A stretch of 15,966 nt of DNA from Ruminococcaceae bacterium UBA1734 (GCA_002315765.1 DCIE01000010.1:1-15966); one strand, 5' to 3'. Positions 8,959 through 15,321 are shown, counted from the stretch's first letter. Notes: generated by a model from the letters alone, not told the origin. Program-made: numbers and translations.

Positions 8959-10338
8959 TTAAATGGGACGGCTTTTAAATGGTATTTCGGGATAAGAAAT
9001 GTAATCCTCTTCTTTTATGCCGCAAACAACATTTTCAAAAGATAATTCTTTATTGTTATCCCTGTTCCAAAGTTCTATCAGACAGTCGCCTTTAAGTCCA
9101 TAAACCGTAATATTTTTCAAAGTTAATTTTTCAAAATTAGCTCCGCGAATAAATGCACTTTCTTCAGTATCTTTCCGAAAAGAAATGCTTGAATTTTTAA
9201 TAGTCATAGTCAGCCGTCTGTCGTTATCACCGTAAGCATCCAACGGTAACAAAATATCTTTTGCAATAATATTATCAAAGGTTATATCAACAAGCGGCGT
9301 GGTGCTTTGCCATAGTTCATTGCCGGAAAAATTGTAATGCAAAAATCTATCTGCGCCACATATATTACAATCCCTAATAATTATGTTTTTCGGGCACTCT
9401 CTGATTTTTACGGAATTATCTGCAAAATATGTAAAGAAACTGAGCATATTATAGCGATGATGTGGTCCGGGAATATCATTTGCATTCTTTCCACTTTTCT
9501 TTTCTTCAATCGATAACATTCCTCTAAACAGATTTTTTGCAGGAGCAAATATGTTACAATGTTGAATTAACACATTTGTACCTCCGAATCTGAAAGCACT
9601 ACAAGCGGTATTCATAATACAGTTTTCAATCAAAACATTGTTATTATCATATCCGGCAATGCAATCGTCACCTGTATAGAACTCACAATTTTTAATTGTA
9701 ATATCGTTACAAGAAGTAAAGTGAACTCCGTCATGTCCTGCTTTGTTTACCACATTTTCAACTATAATATTATCTGAATTCATTATCATTTGAGCCCAGT
9801 TGGCACTGTCCTCTATGGTATATCCCACCAACACAATGTTTTTACTCATATTTATGCTAATGGCATGAGGACCTCGATAATGCTCTTCTCCATCCTCATC
9901 AAAGCAGTTCATACCATTTATTTGAGAACCTTTTTCCCCAATTATTTTAACATTTTCGGCCTTGTATATTTTGATAATACCATTATGCCAACGAGAGCCG
10001 TAAACGTGATATTCTGTAAACGCGGCTCCACTGTGAACAACGGGGTTTTCGGAAAGCTCACTTGCATCAACAGGTTCAATCTTATCATTTTTAAGAACGA
10101 AATAGTCCTGTGGGTTTCGACTGCCGATTAAAGCAGCATCTTCAAGCAAGTGTAACGTAACATTTGATCGAAGTCTAATACCTTTTACAAAATATTTACC
10201 TGATGGAATACGAACTTCTCCTCCGCCGTTCAAAAAGCAATTATCTATCGCCTTTTGTATTCCGTTTTCAACAAAATCATTTGTATTCGGAATAACACCA
10301 TAATCTAAAACCGAAACTATATTTTGAGACTCTCCCAT
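8959..10338 (-). CDS. GH28-like right-handed beta-helix protein (divergent polygalacturonase family)
   Basis: A 459-residue protein with the GH28/pectin-lyase layout. An N-terminal entry segment (VLDYGVIPNTND, GGGEVRIPSGKYFVKGIRLRS at about 10-58) leads into a beta-helix of repeated N-x-x-I/V-x-N-C rungs. In the catalytic belt, HDGVHF (202-207) stands where NTDG is usual and TGDDCIA (222-228) retains the paired Asp. The usual GHG motif is replaced by CSAFRFGG (246-253), and no RIK motif is apparent. No signal peptide is seen. It may be a hydrolase with altered catalysis or specificity, acting on uronic-acid-containing or other oligosaccharides in the cytoplasm. It is first in an operon with GH30 under a good promoter at 10371-10399. 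The ribosome site is GGAG about 10 bases before the ATG. Confidence 0.8.
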   Translation of the reverse strand: MGESQNIVSVLDYGVIPNTNDFVENGIQKAIDNCFLNGGGEVRIPSGKYFVKGIRLRSNVTLHLLEDAALIGSRNPQDYFVLKNDKIEPVDASELSENPVVHSGAAFTEYHVYGSRWHNGIIKIYKAENVKIIGEKGSQINGMNCFDEDGEEHYRGPHAISINMSKNIVLVGYTIEDSANWAQMIMNSDNIIVENVVNKAGHDGVHFTSCNDITIKNCEFYTGDDCIAGYDNNNVLIENCIMNTACSAFRFGGTNVLIQHCNIFAPAKNLFRGMLSIEEKKSGKNANDIPGPHHRYNMLSFFTYFADNSVKIRECPKNIIIRDCNICGADRFLHYNFSGNELWQSTTPLVDITFDNIIAKDILLPLDAYGDNDRRLTMTIKNSSISFRKDTEESAFIRGANFEKLTLKNITVYGLKGDCLIELWNRDNNKELSFENVVCGIKEEDYISYPEIPFKSRPI

Positions 10339-10370
10339 ACTTAAACATCTCCAACAATTGATTTCAAATC

Positions 10371-10399
10371 ATTTTACAAATAATAAATACAAAAGTCAA
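10371..10399 (-). promoter_or_regulatory. Strong sigma-A-type promoter for the GH28-like/GH30 operon
   Basis: On the minus strand TTGACT (-35, 10394-10399), a 17-base spacer and TAAAAT (-10, 10371-10376) match 5 of 6 consensus bases each. Transcription should begin near 10364, giving a leader of about 25 bases. The 12-base word ATAAATACAAAA occurs within the spacer and again at 10430-10441. Confidence 0.75.
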
Positions 10400-10456
10400 T
10401 ATATAAACAAAAAAGCCTTAATTTGTTGCATAAATACAAAAAAATACGGCACAAAA

Positions 10457-11149
10457 CTATTCAAAAGTTTTCATCCATTCAATTGCTTCAATATTAGTGC
10501 AATAGTATATATCATCTCTATTAGATAATTTCTTACATATGTTTTCGAAATCTTGCCAATCATCTTCAGTTACAAGTTCATAACTATGTCCCCAAATATA
10601 GAAAAGCAGCGGTTCACTCGAACTGGAATTGATAAAATCGTCTATTAGTCTGTAAATTTCTTTTTCTCGATAATGACAAGTCGGTTCAAGTTCTAATAAT
10701 TTGTTTGGCAACTCAAAACTATATGTGCTATGGACGCCTCTTGAATAAACTATTCCCAGCTCAGCAAGTATCTTTAATGTTTTTTCATCATAAACTCCAA
10801 AAGGATATGCCATTCCTTTAATTTTGCAATCAAATAATGATTCTAATATTTTCTTGTCGATATAAATATCGTTGTAAGTCGTATTATAATCAAGTTTTGA
10901 AAAGTCCGGATGGGTATAACCATGACAGGCAATTTCATGTTTCTCATACAAATTTATACAATCGGTATAGTTCATATGCAACACTAATTTTTTATTATTA
11001 TAATTCCATGTATTTCTATTCGACATAAGTGCGGAATTAAGATTGAATGTGCATTTTAATCCGTATTTATCTAAAATACCTACCAATCTTTCATCATCAA
11101 GGACACCATCATCAAAACTAAATGTAAGTGCTTTGGTTTTCTTGTTCAT
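10457..11149 (-). CDS. Polysaccharide deacetylase family protein (NodB/CE4)
   Basis: A 230-residue NodB-homology domain that fills the whole protein. Motif 1 is TFSFDDG with the paired Asp at 13-14. Motif 2 is HGYTH with metal-binding His76 and His80. Motif 3 is MAYPFG (113-118). The C-terminal catalytic His is probably His188 in YIWGHSY. All metal ligands are present, so deacetylase activity is plausible. There is no signal peptide or membrane anchor, which is unlike cell-wall deacetylases and suggests an intracellular sugar or oligosaccharide substrate. The start has GAGGAA about 7 bases upstream. It lies 26 bases downstream of the ManA chimera and probably shares that promoter. No clear terminator separates it from the GH28 promoter, so some read-through is possible. 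Confidence 0.85.
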   Translation of the reverse strand: MNKKTKALTFSFDDGVLDDERLVGILDKYGLKCTFNLNSALMSNRNTWNYNNKKLVLHMNYTDCINLYEKHEIACHGYTHPDFSKLDYNTTYNDIYIDKKILESLFDCKIKGMAYPFGVYDEKTLKILAELGIVYSRGVHSTYSFELPNKLLELEPTCHYREKEIYRLIDDFINSSSSEPLLFYIWGHSYELVTEDDWQDFENICKKLSNRDDIYYCTNIEAIEWMKTFE

Positions 11150-11175
11150 TTCAATTTCCTCAAAACTATACTTTT

Positions 11176-11469
11176 CTAATTAAAGAAAGCATTCATTATT
11201 TTTTCTTTTAATATATTTGTTTTTTGGCAAGATTTCTCCATATTAGACTCCGTTACCGAAGTGTAAATTTTTATTTTCGGTTCAGTTTCTGATGGTCTTA
11301 TTACGAAACTATCACCGTTTGAAACTACGGACTCTCCGTCCTTATGGCAAGACAAAACCCACGCCTCAGCTATTTTATTCTTTTCGCTTTCAAAGCCGTT
11401 TTCATCTCTTAGTCTGTTTCCGCCCCAAATGTAATCTTTGATCGGAGCATTTAGTAATAACGGATACAT
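11176..11469 (-). pseudogene. In-frame chimera: start of mannose-6-phosphate isomerase joined to end of a phosphohexomutase
   Basis: An open 97-residue frame made of two unrelated pieces. Residues 1 to about 52 match the start of class I mannose-6-phosphate isomerase (MYPLLLNAPIKDYIWGGNRL, then IAEAWVLSCHKDG). Residues about 53-97 match the last part of a phosphoglucomutase/phosphomannomutase: FVIRPSETEPKIKIYTS is the phosphate-binding loop, normally RPSGTEPK, followed by the closing helix. The join is near 11310-11320. Neither half has an active site on its own, and intact ManA is about 300 or more residues. A deletion between adjacent manA and phosphohexomutase genes would explain it, and the Gly-to-Glu change in the loop suggests decay. 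The promoter (11500-11528) and AGAAGG ribosome site remain intact, and the deacetylase gene follows 26 bases later. Assembly error is the main alternative. Confidence 0.8.
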
Positions 11470-11499
11470 TTTTAGCCTTCTTTCTAAATCATCGATGTT

Positions 11500-11528
11500 A
11501 TTTTAACACTAAACTTTAAATTTTACAA
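11500..11528 (-). promoter_or_regulatory. Promoter for the ManA chimera/deacetylase unit
   Basis: On the minus strand TTGTAA (-35, 11523-11528), a 17-base spacer and TAAAAT (-10, 11500-11505) preceded by TGT, an extended -10. It lies about 30 bases before the chimera start. Confidence 0.6.
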
Positions 11529-11661
11529 GTTTATTATTAACCTATTTGATTAAGACCGTTTAAAAAAACATACTCATTTCGTATTGGGAGATTGATTATA
11601 TTAGTTTGATAGCATAAATATCCTCTACTCCTATTACCTCTTCGCCTACTTTAATATACTT

Positions 11662-11700
11662 AAACGGAAGATTGATTTTTTGTCAGTCTTCCGTTTTTTA
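11662..11700 (+). terminator. Strong rho-independent hairpin, plus orientation
   Basis: A 14-bp stem with one G-U pair (AAACGGAAGATTGA 11662-11675 with TCAGTCTTCCGTTT 11683-11696), a 7-base loop and a following T run. No plus-strand gene lies immediately upstream, so it may be the 3' end of a lost gene, a shield against transcription entering from the left, or part of an element boundary. Confidence 0.75.
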
Positions 11701-12022
11701 TCTAATTATTGTTTTAACAGATATAAAATATCAAAAACCCGCATCGGTGTGAGAACCAAAACATGGACTTGCGTTTACGAATTTCAAATTGAGATCCAAA
11801 AATGTAAAATAGGAATTTGTGATGCATCGTAAATGTGGCATTCAATGGAAAAAGTATGACACCCGATTTGAGTAGATTTTTCCTTTTAAACTCCCGTGAA
11901 AAAACACATAACTGCCAAGAGGAATATAAAACCCTTAGTAGGTAGCAAGGGGGCAAAATTAACCGTTTAAACAAGCAAAAACAGACTCAAAACAGCACAC
12001 TAAAACTTAATACAAAAATTCC
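11701..12022. other. Stretch without a convincing gene; probable border of the mobile region
   Basis: No frame here has a ribosome site plus recognisable protein content. An 86-codon minus frame (11714-11974) has no recognisable family and an unlikely composition (many Phe, Cys and basic residues). A plus frame around 11845-11946 reads plausibly for about 30 codons (e.g. MTPDLSRFFLLNSREKTHN) but has no start signal and could be a decayed remnant. The stretch lies between the last carbohydrate gene and the first accessory gene and is bracketed by two plus-strand hairpins. I infer an element edge, but no clear attachment duplication is visible. Confidence 0.4.
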
Positions 12023-12066
12023 AAAAGCCGATGGCGTATTTTTAAGGTACGCTGTCGGCTTTTGTT
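12023..12066 (+). terminator. Long rho-independent hairpin, plus orientation
   Basis: A 16-bp stem with two G-U pairs (AAAAGCCGATGGCGTA 12023-12038 with TACGCTGTCGGCTTTT 12048-12063), a 9-base loop and a T-rich tail. It precedes the accessory genes by about 100 bases and would stop plus-strand transcription coming from the gene-free stretch. Confidence 0.75.
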
Positions 12067-12169
12067 TATATATAGATATTTTTTAAACTTTAAGGAGCGT
12101 GATAAAAGAATTAGTTAAATTAAAAATCAGCAAATCAAATTAAAAAACTTCACCGAGGGGGGTGAGAAG

Positions 12170-12295
12170 ATGTCAGATACATTTTTGGTGATAGCTATTA
12201 TTGTGGGATTATTCATTATCCTACTAATACTACCCGAATGGGTATCGTTTTTTATTTTTATAGCAAGTTTCTTCTGTTGGCTTTTTGAATCTTAA
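12170..12295 (+). CDS. 41-residue membrane micropeptide
   Basis: A small frame with a strong purine-rich ribosome site (GAGGGGGGTGAG, about 5 bases before the ATG). After a short polar start (MSDTF) it is almost entirely hydrophobic: about 7-21 (VIAIIVGLFIILLIL) and about 25-38 (VSFFIFIASFFCWL), separated by PEW. It could form one long helix or a hairpin in the membrane. The stop codon is embedded in the left arm of a terminator, leaving almost no 3' untranslated RNA before the hairpin. I do not recognise the family. Its position just before the amidoligase operon, and a similar arrangement at 15322-15441, suggest that the layout matters. Confidence 0.7.
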   Translation: MSDTFLVIAIIVGLFIILLILPEWVSFFIFIASFFCWLFES

Positions 12296-12325
12296 CGACC
12301 GTGCTTTTTGCGCGGTCGTTTTTTT
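12294..12325 (+). terminator. Rho-independent terminator overlapping the micropeptide stop
   Basis: AACGACCGTGC (12294-12304) pairs with GCGCGGTCGTT (12310-12320) over 11 bp with one G-U pair and a 5-base loop, followed by seven T. The first stem bases are part of the micropeptide TAA. The next gene begins 120 bases on, so expression of that gene needs read-through or a promoter in between. Confidence 0.85.
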
Positions 12326-12364
12326 ATGTTCAATGAAAGGAGTGATGCTGATAAGACATTCAAA

Positions 12365-12400
12365 AACCGCTTTTTAGTTTGTGTTTTCTTGAAAGCGGTT
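12365..12400 (+). promoter_or_regulatory. Leader hairpin ahead of the amidoligase gene, with a possible tiny leader frame
   Basis: AACCGCTTT (12365-12373) pairs perfectly with AAAGCGGTT (12392-12400) across an 18-base loop. No T run follows, so it is not a plain terminator. A ten-codon frame (MLIRHSKTAF, ATG at 12345) ends at 12377, just past the left arm. Its AAAGGAG lies only 2 bases from that ATG, so translation is doubtful. It may be a regulatory leader. Confidence 0.35.
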
Positions 12401-12446
12401 AGCAAATATAAAACACGAAAAATTATTAAAAAGGAAGTAAAAACTT

Positions 12447-13640
12447 ATGAAAATTACAGAAAATTATTTTGAAAATGACCGTTACAATTTAACCCTTGAT
12501 TTAAGCTCTGACGAGTTTGAAAATCTTTTTGTCCGCTGCCATGACTGTGGCAACATAATGCTTCGGGATGATGAGGATATCCTCACTTATGATGGAAATT
12601 ATTACTGCCCAAACTGCACCTTCGAATGCTACGGTTGCGGTAAGATATTACCGCTTAGTCATTCATATCCTGTCGAGGATTCAAGCTCGCTTTACTGCGA
12701 ATCTTGCTACGACAACGAAACCTACCATTGCGCTTCTTGCGGAAATCATTATAGGTATGAGGATTCTTTGCATTACAGCGAACACGATGATGCGGATTAT
12801 TGTAGCAATTGTTATGACGAACGAGGTTCTATTCTCGGTGATTACCACGATTTCAAGGAGTATGGCTCAATTAGATTTTTAGGCGAAGAGGCTCGAAATG
12901 ACAGCCCATACATCGGGTTTGAATTAGAGGTCGATTCACACGATTATGTTGATGTAAACGATGCGGTAAATGATGTCAGGTCGCTTTTGCCCTGCGATGA
13001 TTTCTTTCATTTTGAGCATGACGGAAGTTTAAGCGACAACGGTTTTGAACAGATTTCTCAACCCTGTTCGTTAGCGTATCATCTTTCTTTAACGAGTACA
13101 TACAGGCAGGTTTTCAAAACCCTAATAAGCCACGGCGAACGGTCACACGATATAAGCTCCTGCGGTTTTCACTGTCATATCGACCGAACATTCTTTAATG
13201 GCAAACAAGACAGTTCGATTGCAAAGCTTCTATATATTTTCGAGAAATTTAAAGATGAGTTGCTTTTGTTTAGTCGCAGAACATCATATCAGGTTTCGGA
13301 TTGGTGTTCGTTCCGCAAGACCGAAAACACATCGGCTAATTGGATAAAGAACACCGTCAAGGATTCAAAAGGATATTTGCCACACGATGAAAGATACCAC
13401 GCAATAAACCTTACCAACAGCGAAACGATTGAAATAAGGCTTTGGAGAGGAACGCTTAACATAAGTACATTTATTGCAACCCTTAAATTTACCGATAGAT
13501 TGGCAAGATTAGCAAAAGGCACCCGTGCAGTTGATTTAGCACGGATGTCTTTTTTAGATTTACTCGGTGATGATGAGGATATTAAGACGTATTGGTCAAG
13601 AGTAAAGAACAGAAACAGTGAAACACAGGAGGATTTTTAA
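12447..13640 (+). CDS. Zinc-ribbon plus amidoligase (Amidoligase_2 family) protein
   Basis: A 397-residue two-part protein. Residues 31-122 hold six CxxC pairs (31/34, 54/57, 61/64, 84/87, 95/98, 119/122), enough for three zinc ribbons in tandem. Residues about 155-370 match the amidoligase family (PF12224, COOH-NH2 ligase fold related to glutamine synthetase and gamma-glutamyl-cysteine ligase): IGFELEVD 156-163, EHDGSL 190-195, GFHCHID 240-246 and EIRLWRGTLN 329-338. These supply the acidic, His and Arg residues expected to bind ATP, metal and carboxylate. The predicted reaction is ATP-dependent amide bond formation between a carboxylate and an amine or ammonia. The next gene, 2 bases away, is a class II glutaminase-type protein that could supply ammonia or process the product. 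The ribosome site AAAGGAAG is about 9 bases before the ATG. The substrate is unknown; the zinc ribbons may recognise a protein or nucleic acid. Confidence 0.85.
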   Translation: MKITENYFENDRYNLTLDLSSDEFENLFVRCHDCGNIMLRDDEDILTYDGNYYCPNCTFECYGCGKILPLSHSYPVEDSSSLYCESCYDNETYHCASCGNHYRYEDSLHYSEHDDADYCSNCYDERGSILGDYHDFKEYGSIRFLGEEARNDSPYIGFELEVDSHDYVDVNDAVNDVRSLLPCDDFFHFEHDGSLSDNGFEQISQPCSLAYHLSLTSTYRQVFKTLISHGERSHDISSCGFHCHIDRTFFNGKQDSSIAKLLYIFEKFKDELLLFSRRTSYQVSDWCSFRKTENTSANWIKNTVKDSKGYLPHDERYHAINLTNSETIEIRLWRGTLNISTFIATLKFTDRLARLAKGTRAVDLARMSFLDLLGDDEDIKTYWSRVKNRNSETQEDF

Positions 13641-13642
13641 TT

Positions 13643-14611
13643 ATGTGTATTGCGATTTATTCGGTAAAGGGAAACCCCATTCCCGATGACAAAACATTAA
13701 AGAACTGTTGGTACTCAAACGATGACGGCGCAGGCTTTGCGTTTGCATTTAACAACCGTGTAGAGATTCGTAAAGGGTTTATGACCTTTGAAGATTTTTT
13801 ATCCGCTTTCCACGAGTACGACAGTATCTACAACTTCAAAAACTGCGGTGTGCTTATTCATTTCCGTATCGCAACTCACGGAGGCACAAACAAAAGTTGC
13901 TGTCATCCTTTTCCGCTTTCGGGCAGTGATAAACAACTCAAAAAGACAAAAACCGCTTGTGATTATGCGGTTATACATAACGGGGTTATAGGGCTTACGA
14001 GTGAGCAGGCAAACAAGGAAAAAGATGTGTCAGATACTATGGTGTTTATTAGGGATTATCTAACAAAAATAGCATCAAACAAATGTTGGTTCTACAACGA
14101 TAAAAACTTTGGACTTATAGGCGATATTATAGAAAGCAAGATGGCTATCCTTAATGCCAAAGGTGAGATTAAGGCTACCGAGGGTTTTGAGTTGGGGGAA
14201 GACGGAAACTTCTATTCAAACGACAGTTATATGGGATTTTCTCGGTATTTCGCTAACTGGGGTTATGACTACGGTTATGGGCTAAGTGATTATGATACTG
14301 CCGTTGACGGCTATTCCCTTATGCGACTTAAACCAAACGAAACTATTTTCTATGACGACGGCACAACCGAAGAATACGATAAAGATTACCACAAGACATA
14401 CCCTTCATTTCTATCTGTCTCAGGCAATATCTATGCTTGTTATGACGGCAAGTTTGTAGGCAAAACGATTGATACAAATCGGCTTTCCTTCATCGGCACA
14501 GGTTGTTTTGTTGAAGAAAAAGACCTATACAAAGACGAGTTCGGACCGATAGTGTTTAGAAACGATGTAACGGTATTTTCATTTGAGGATGTGGACGATA
14601 TTGCGTTTTGA
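13643..14611 (+). CDS. Class II glutamine amidotransferase-like Ntn hydrolase
   Basis: A 322-residue protein starting MCIAIY, so removal of Met exposes Cys2 as the N-terminal nucleophile of the Ntn-hydrolase fold. Supporting motifs are IHFRIATHG (72-80, substrate-binding Arg75), VIHNGVI (110-116, oxyanion-type HNG) and DVSDTMVF (128-135). The catalytic domain ends near residue 180. The remaining 140 residues are rich in Tyr, Gly and Asp (NWGYDYGYG, EEYDKDYHKTY) and are unfamiliar. Class II domains release ammonia from glutamine or, in relatives, cleave peptide amides. The gene starts 2 bases after the amidoligase stop with GGAGG upstream, so the two are almost certainly co-translated and work together. 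Linkage of Amidoligase_2 proteins to glutamine amidotransferase-like thiol peptidases is noted for that family. It is cytoplasmic. Confidence 0.85.
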   Translation: MCIAIYSVKGNPIPDDKTLKNCWYSNDDGAGFAFAFNNRVEIRKGFMTFEDFLSAFHEYDSIYNFKNCGVLIHFRIATHGGTNKSCCHPFPLSGSDKQLKKTKTACDYAVIHNGVIGLTSEQANKEKDVSDTMVFIRDYLTKIASNKCWFYNDKNFGLIGDIIESKMAILNAKGEIKATEGFELGEDGNFYSNDSYMGFSRYFANWGYDYGYGLSDYDTAVDGYSLMRLKPNETIFYDDGTTEEYDKDYHKTYPSFLSVSGNIYACYDGKFVGKTIDTNRLSFIGTGCFVEEKDLYKDEFGPIVFRNDVTVFSFEDVDDIAF

Positions 14612-14612
14612 G

Positions 14613-14646
14613 GGAAAAGAAAAAGGACAATGCGTTTGCACTGTCC
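14613..14646 (-). terminator. Terminator of the DUF4160/DUF2442 unit
   Basis: On the minus strand GGACAGTGC pairs with GCATTGTCC around a 4-base AAAC loop (9 bp, one G-U), followed by TTTTTCTTTTCC. It lies between the convergent ends of the amidotransferase and the DUF2442 gene. The plus side lacks a T run, so it mainly serves the minus strand. Confidence 0.8.
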
Positions 14647-14665
14647 AAAGCATAACACGAAAAAA

Positions 14666-14941
14666 TCAAATAGCGTTTTCAAACAAGTATTCAGGTGAAA
14701 TATCTATTTCACCGTCAAGCCAAACGAGAACGCCATGTTCAATCGTCAAAGTACGAAATGTTTCTTTATCTTCAAGCGGTTTATAACAGGCAATTTTAAG
14801 AAGATTTGCAAAATCAAAGGTTTTTTTAATGCCGTTATTAAATGTAAGGTTTAAAGTATAATCATTTTCCGGCTTTGCCTCAACAACCTTCAACAATTGA
14901 GGCGCTTCACCGGCATAGGCAATATTATCTCTAATATACAT
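14666..14941 (-). CDS. DUF2442 family protein
   Basis: A 91-residue protein with the DUF2442 pattern: an N-terminal strand KVVEAKPENDYTLNLTFNNG, then KKTFDFANLL, and near the end GVLVWLDGEIDISPEYLF (about residues 69-86). The ATG at 14941 is chosen because AGGAG lies exactly 8 bases upstream; the frame itself extends to a GTG at 14950 that would sit on the ribosome site. The AGGAG overlaps the stop of the DUF4160 gene, so the two are translationally coupled. DUF2442 and DUF4160 genes commonly occur as a pair and have been suggested to be toxin-antitoxin-like, but their biochemistry is not established to my knowledge. Here the pair stands alone with its own promoter and terminator, opposite to the surrounding accessory genes. 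Confidence 0.82.
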   Translation of the reverse strand: MYIRDNIAYAGEAPQLLKVVEAKPENDYTLNLTFNNGIKKTFDFANLLKIACYKPLEDKETFRTLTIEHGVLVWLDGEIDISPEYLFENAI

Positions 14942-14952
14942 ACTCCACACTC

Positions 14953-15219
14953 CTATTTCAGTGGTTCGATTTTATCAAACGGCTCCATTTTAACTGCATT
15001 GTTCCACGCAAGATACAACTCATCTTCATGAATGGCAGCCCAAGCTTGAACCATTCTTAACTGTTTTACCGGAAGACTTCCGGCAATCAACTCACCGTCA
15101 ATTCCAACTGAAGCCTCAAACTCATTATAATACACATGGAAATGTGGCTTGTTATGCTGGATATTGTCGCCGTAAATCATTTTGATGATTATATTGTAAA
15201 ACCTACTTAATTCCGGCAT
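14953..15219 (-). CDS. DUF4160 family protein
   Basis: An 88-residue protein with the DUF4160 hallmark: MPELSRFYNIIIKMIYGD at the start, then HNKPHFHVYYNEFEASV (the conserved H-x-P-H-x-H core at about 21-27), GSLPVKQLRMVQAWAAIHEDEL and the closing LAWNNA. The ATG at 15219 has GAAAGG 9 bases upstream and matches the usual family start; the frame is open for 17 more codons upstream but that part overlaps the leader. A good extended -10 promoter is at 15250-15277. Conserved His residues suggest a metal site or nuclease-like chemistry, but no activity is proven. It is the first gene of a two-gene unit with DUF2442. Confidence 0.85.
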   Translation of the reverse strand: MPELSRFYNIIIKMIYGDNIQHNKPHFHVYYNEFEASVGIDGELIAGSLPVKQLRMVQAWAAIHEDELYLAWNNAVKMEPFDKIEPLK

Positions 15220-15249
15220 TTTATCAAACCTTTCGTAACTTCTGCTTTT

Positions 15250-15277
15250 ATTATAACACAACTTAAACAAATATCAA
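15250..15277 (-). promoter_or_regulatory. Promoter for the DUF4160/DUF2442 unit
   Basis: On the minus strand TTGATA (-35, 15272-15277), a 16-base spacer and TATAAT (-10, 15250-15255) preceded by TGT (extended -10). It lies about 30 bases before the DUF4160 start. This is one of the best promoter matches in the window. Confidence 0.75.
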
Positions 15278-15321
15278 CATTTTTCAAAAACAAATATTTA
15301 ATTAAACAAGAGGTGTAAAAA

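Noticed and set aside
10400..10456. Possible terminator after the deacetylase gene (GCC...GGC followed by T run)
   Set aside because: Only three base pairs can form across a loop of about 30 bases, so no stable hairpin is supported.
11611..11695. Minus-strand frame reading LPFKYIKVGEEVIGVEDIYAIKLI-like sequence, possibly the 3' end of a gene cut by an insertion
   Set aside because: Its first codons coincide with the arm of the hairpin at 11662-11700, it has no start signal, and the sequence matches no family I can name.
11555..11971. Ten-base direct repeat ACCGTTTAAA at 11555-11564 and 11962-11971, considered as attachment sites
   Set aside because: Too short and AT-rich to stand out from chance within 700 bases, and no recombinase gene or gene end is associated with it.
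11714..11974. 86-codon minus-strand open frame in the gene-free stretch
   Set aside because: No recognisable family, no good ribosome site, and a composition heavy in Phe, Cys, Lys and Arg typical of chance frames.
12097..12141. Fourteen-codon GTG frame just after AAGGAG, considered as another micropeptide
   Set aside because: The ribosome site is only one base from the GTG, too close for normal initiation, and the peptide is simple Lys/Ile/Leu-rich sequence.
15220..15270. Seventeen-residue N-terminal extension of the DUF4160 protein
   Set aside because: It would overlap the promoter -10 and the probable transcription start, while the Met at 15219 has a good ribosome site and fits the family.
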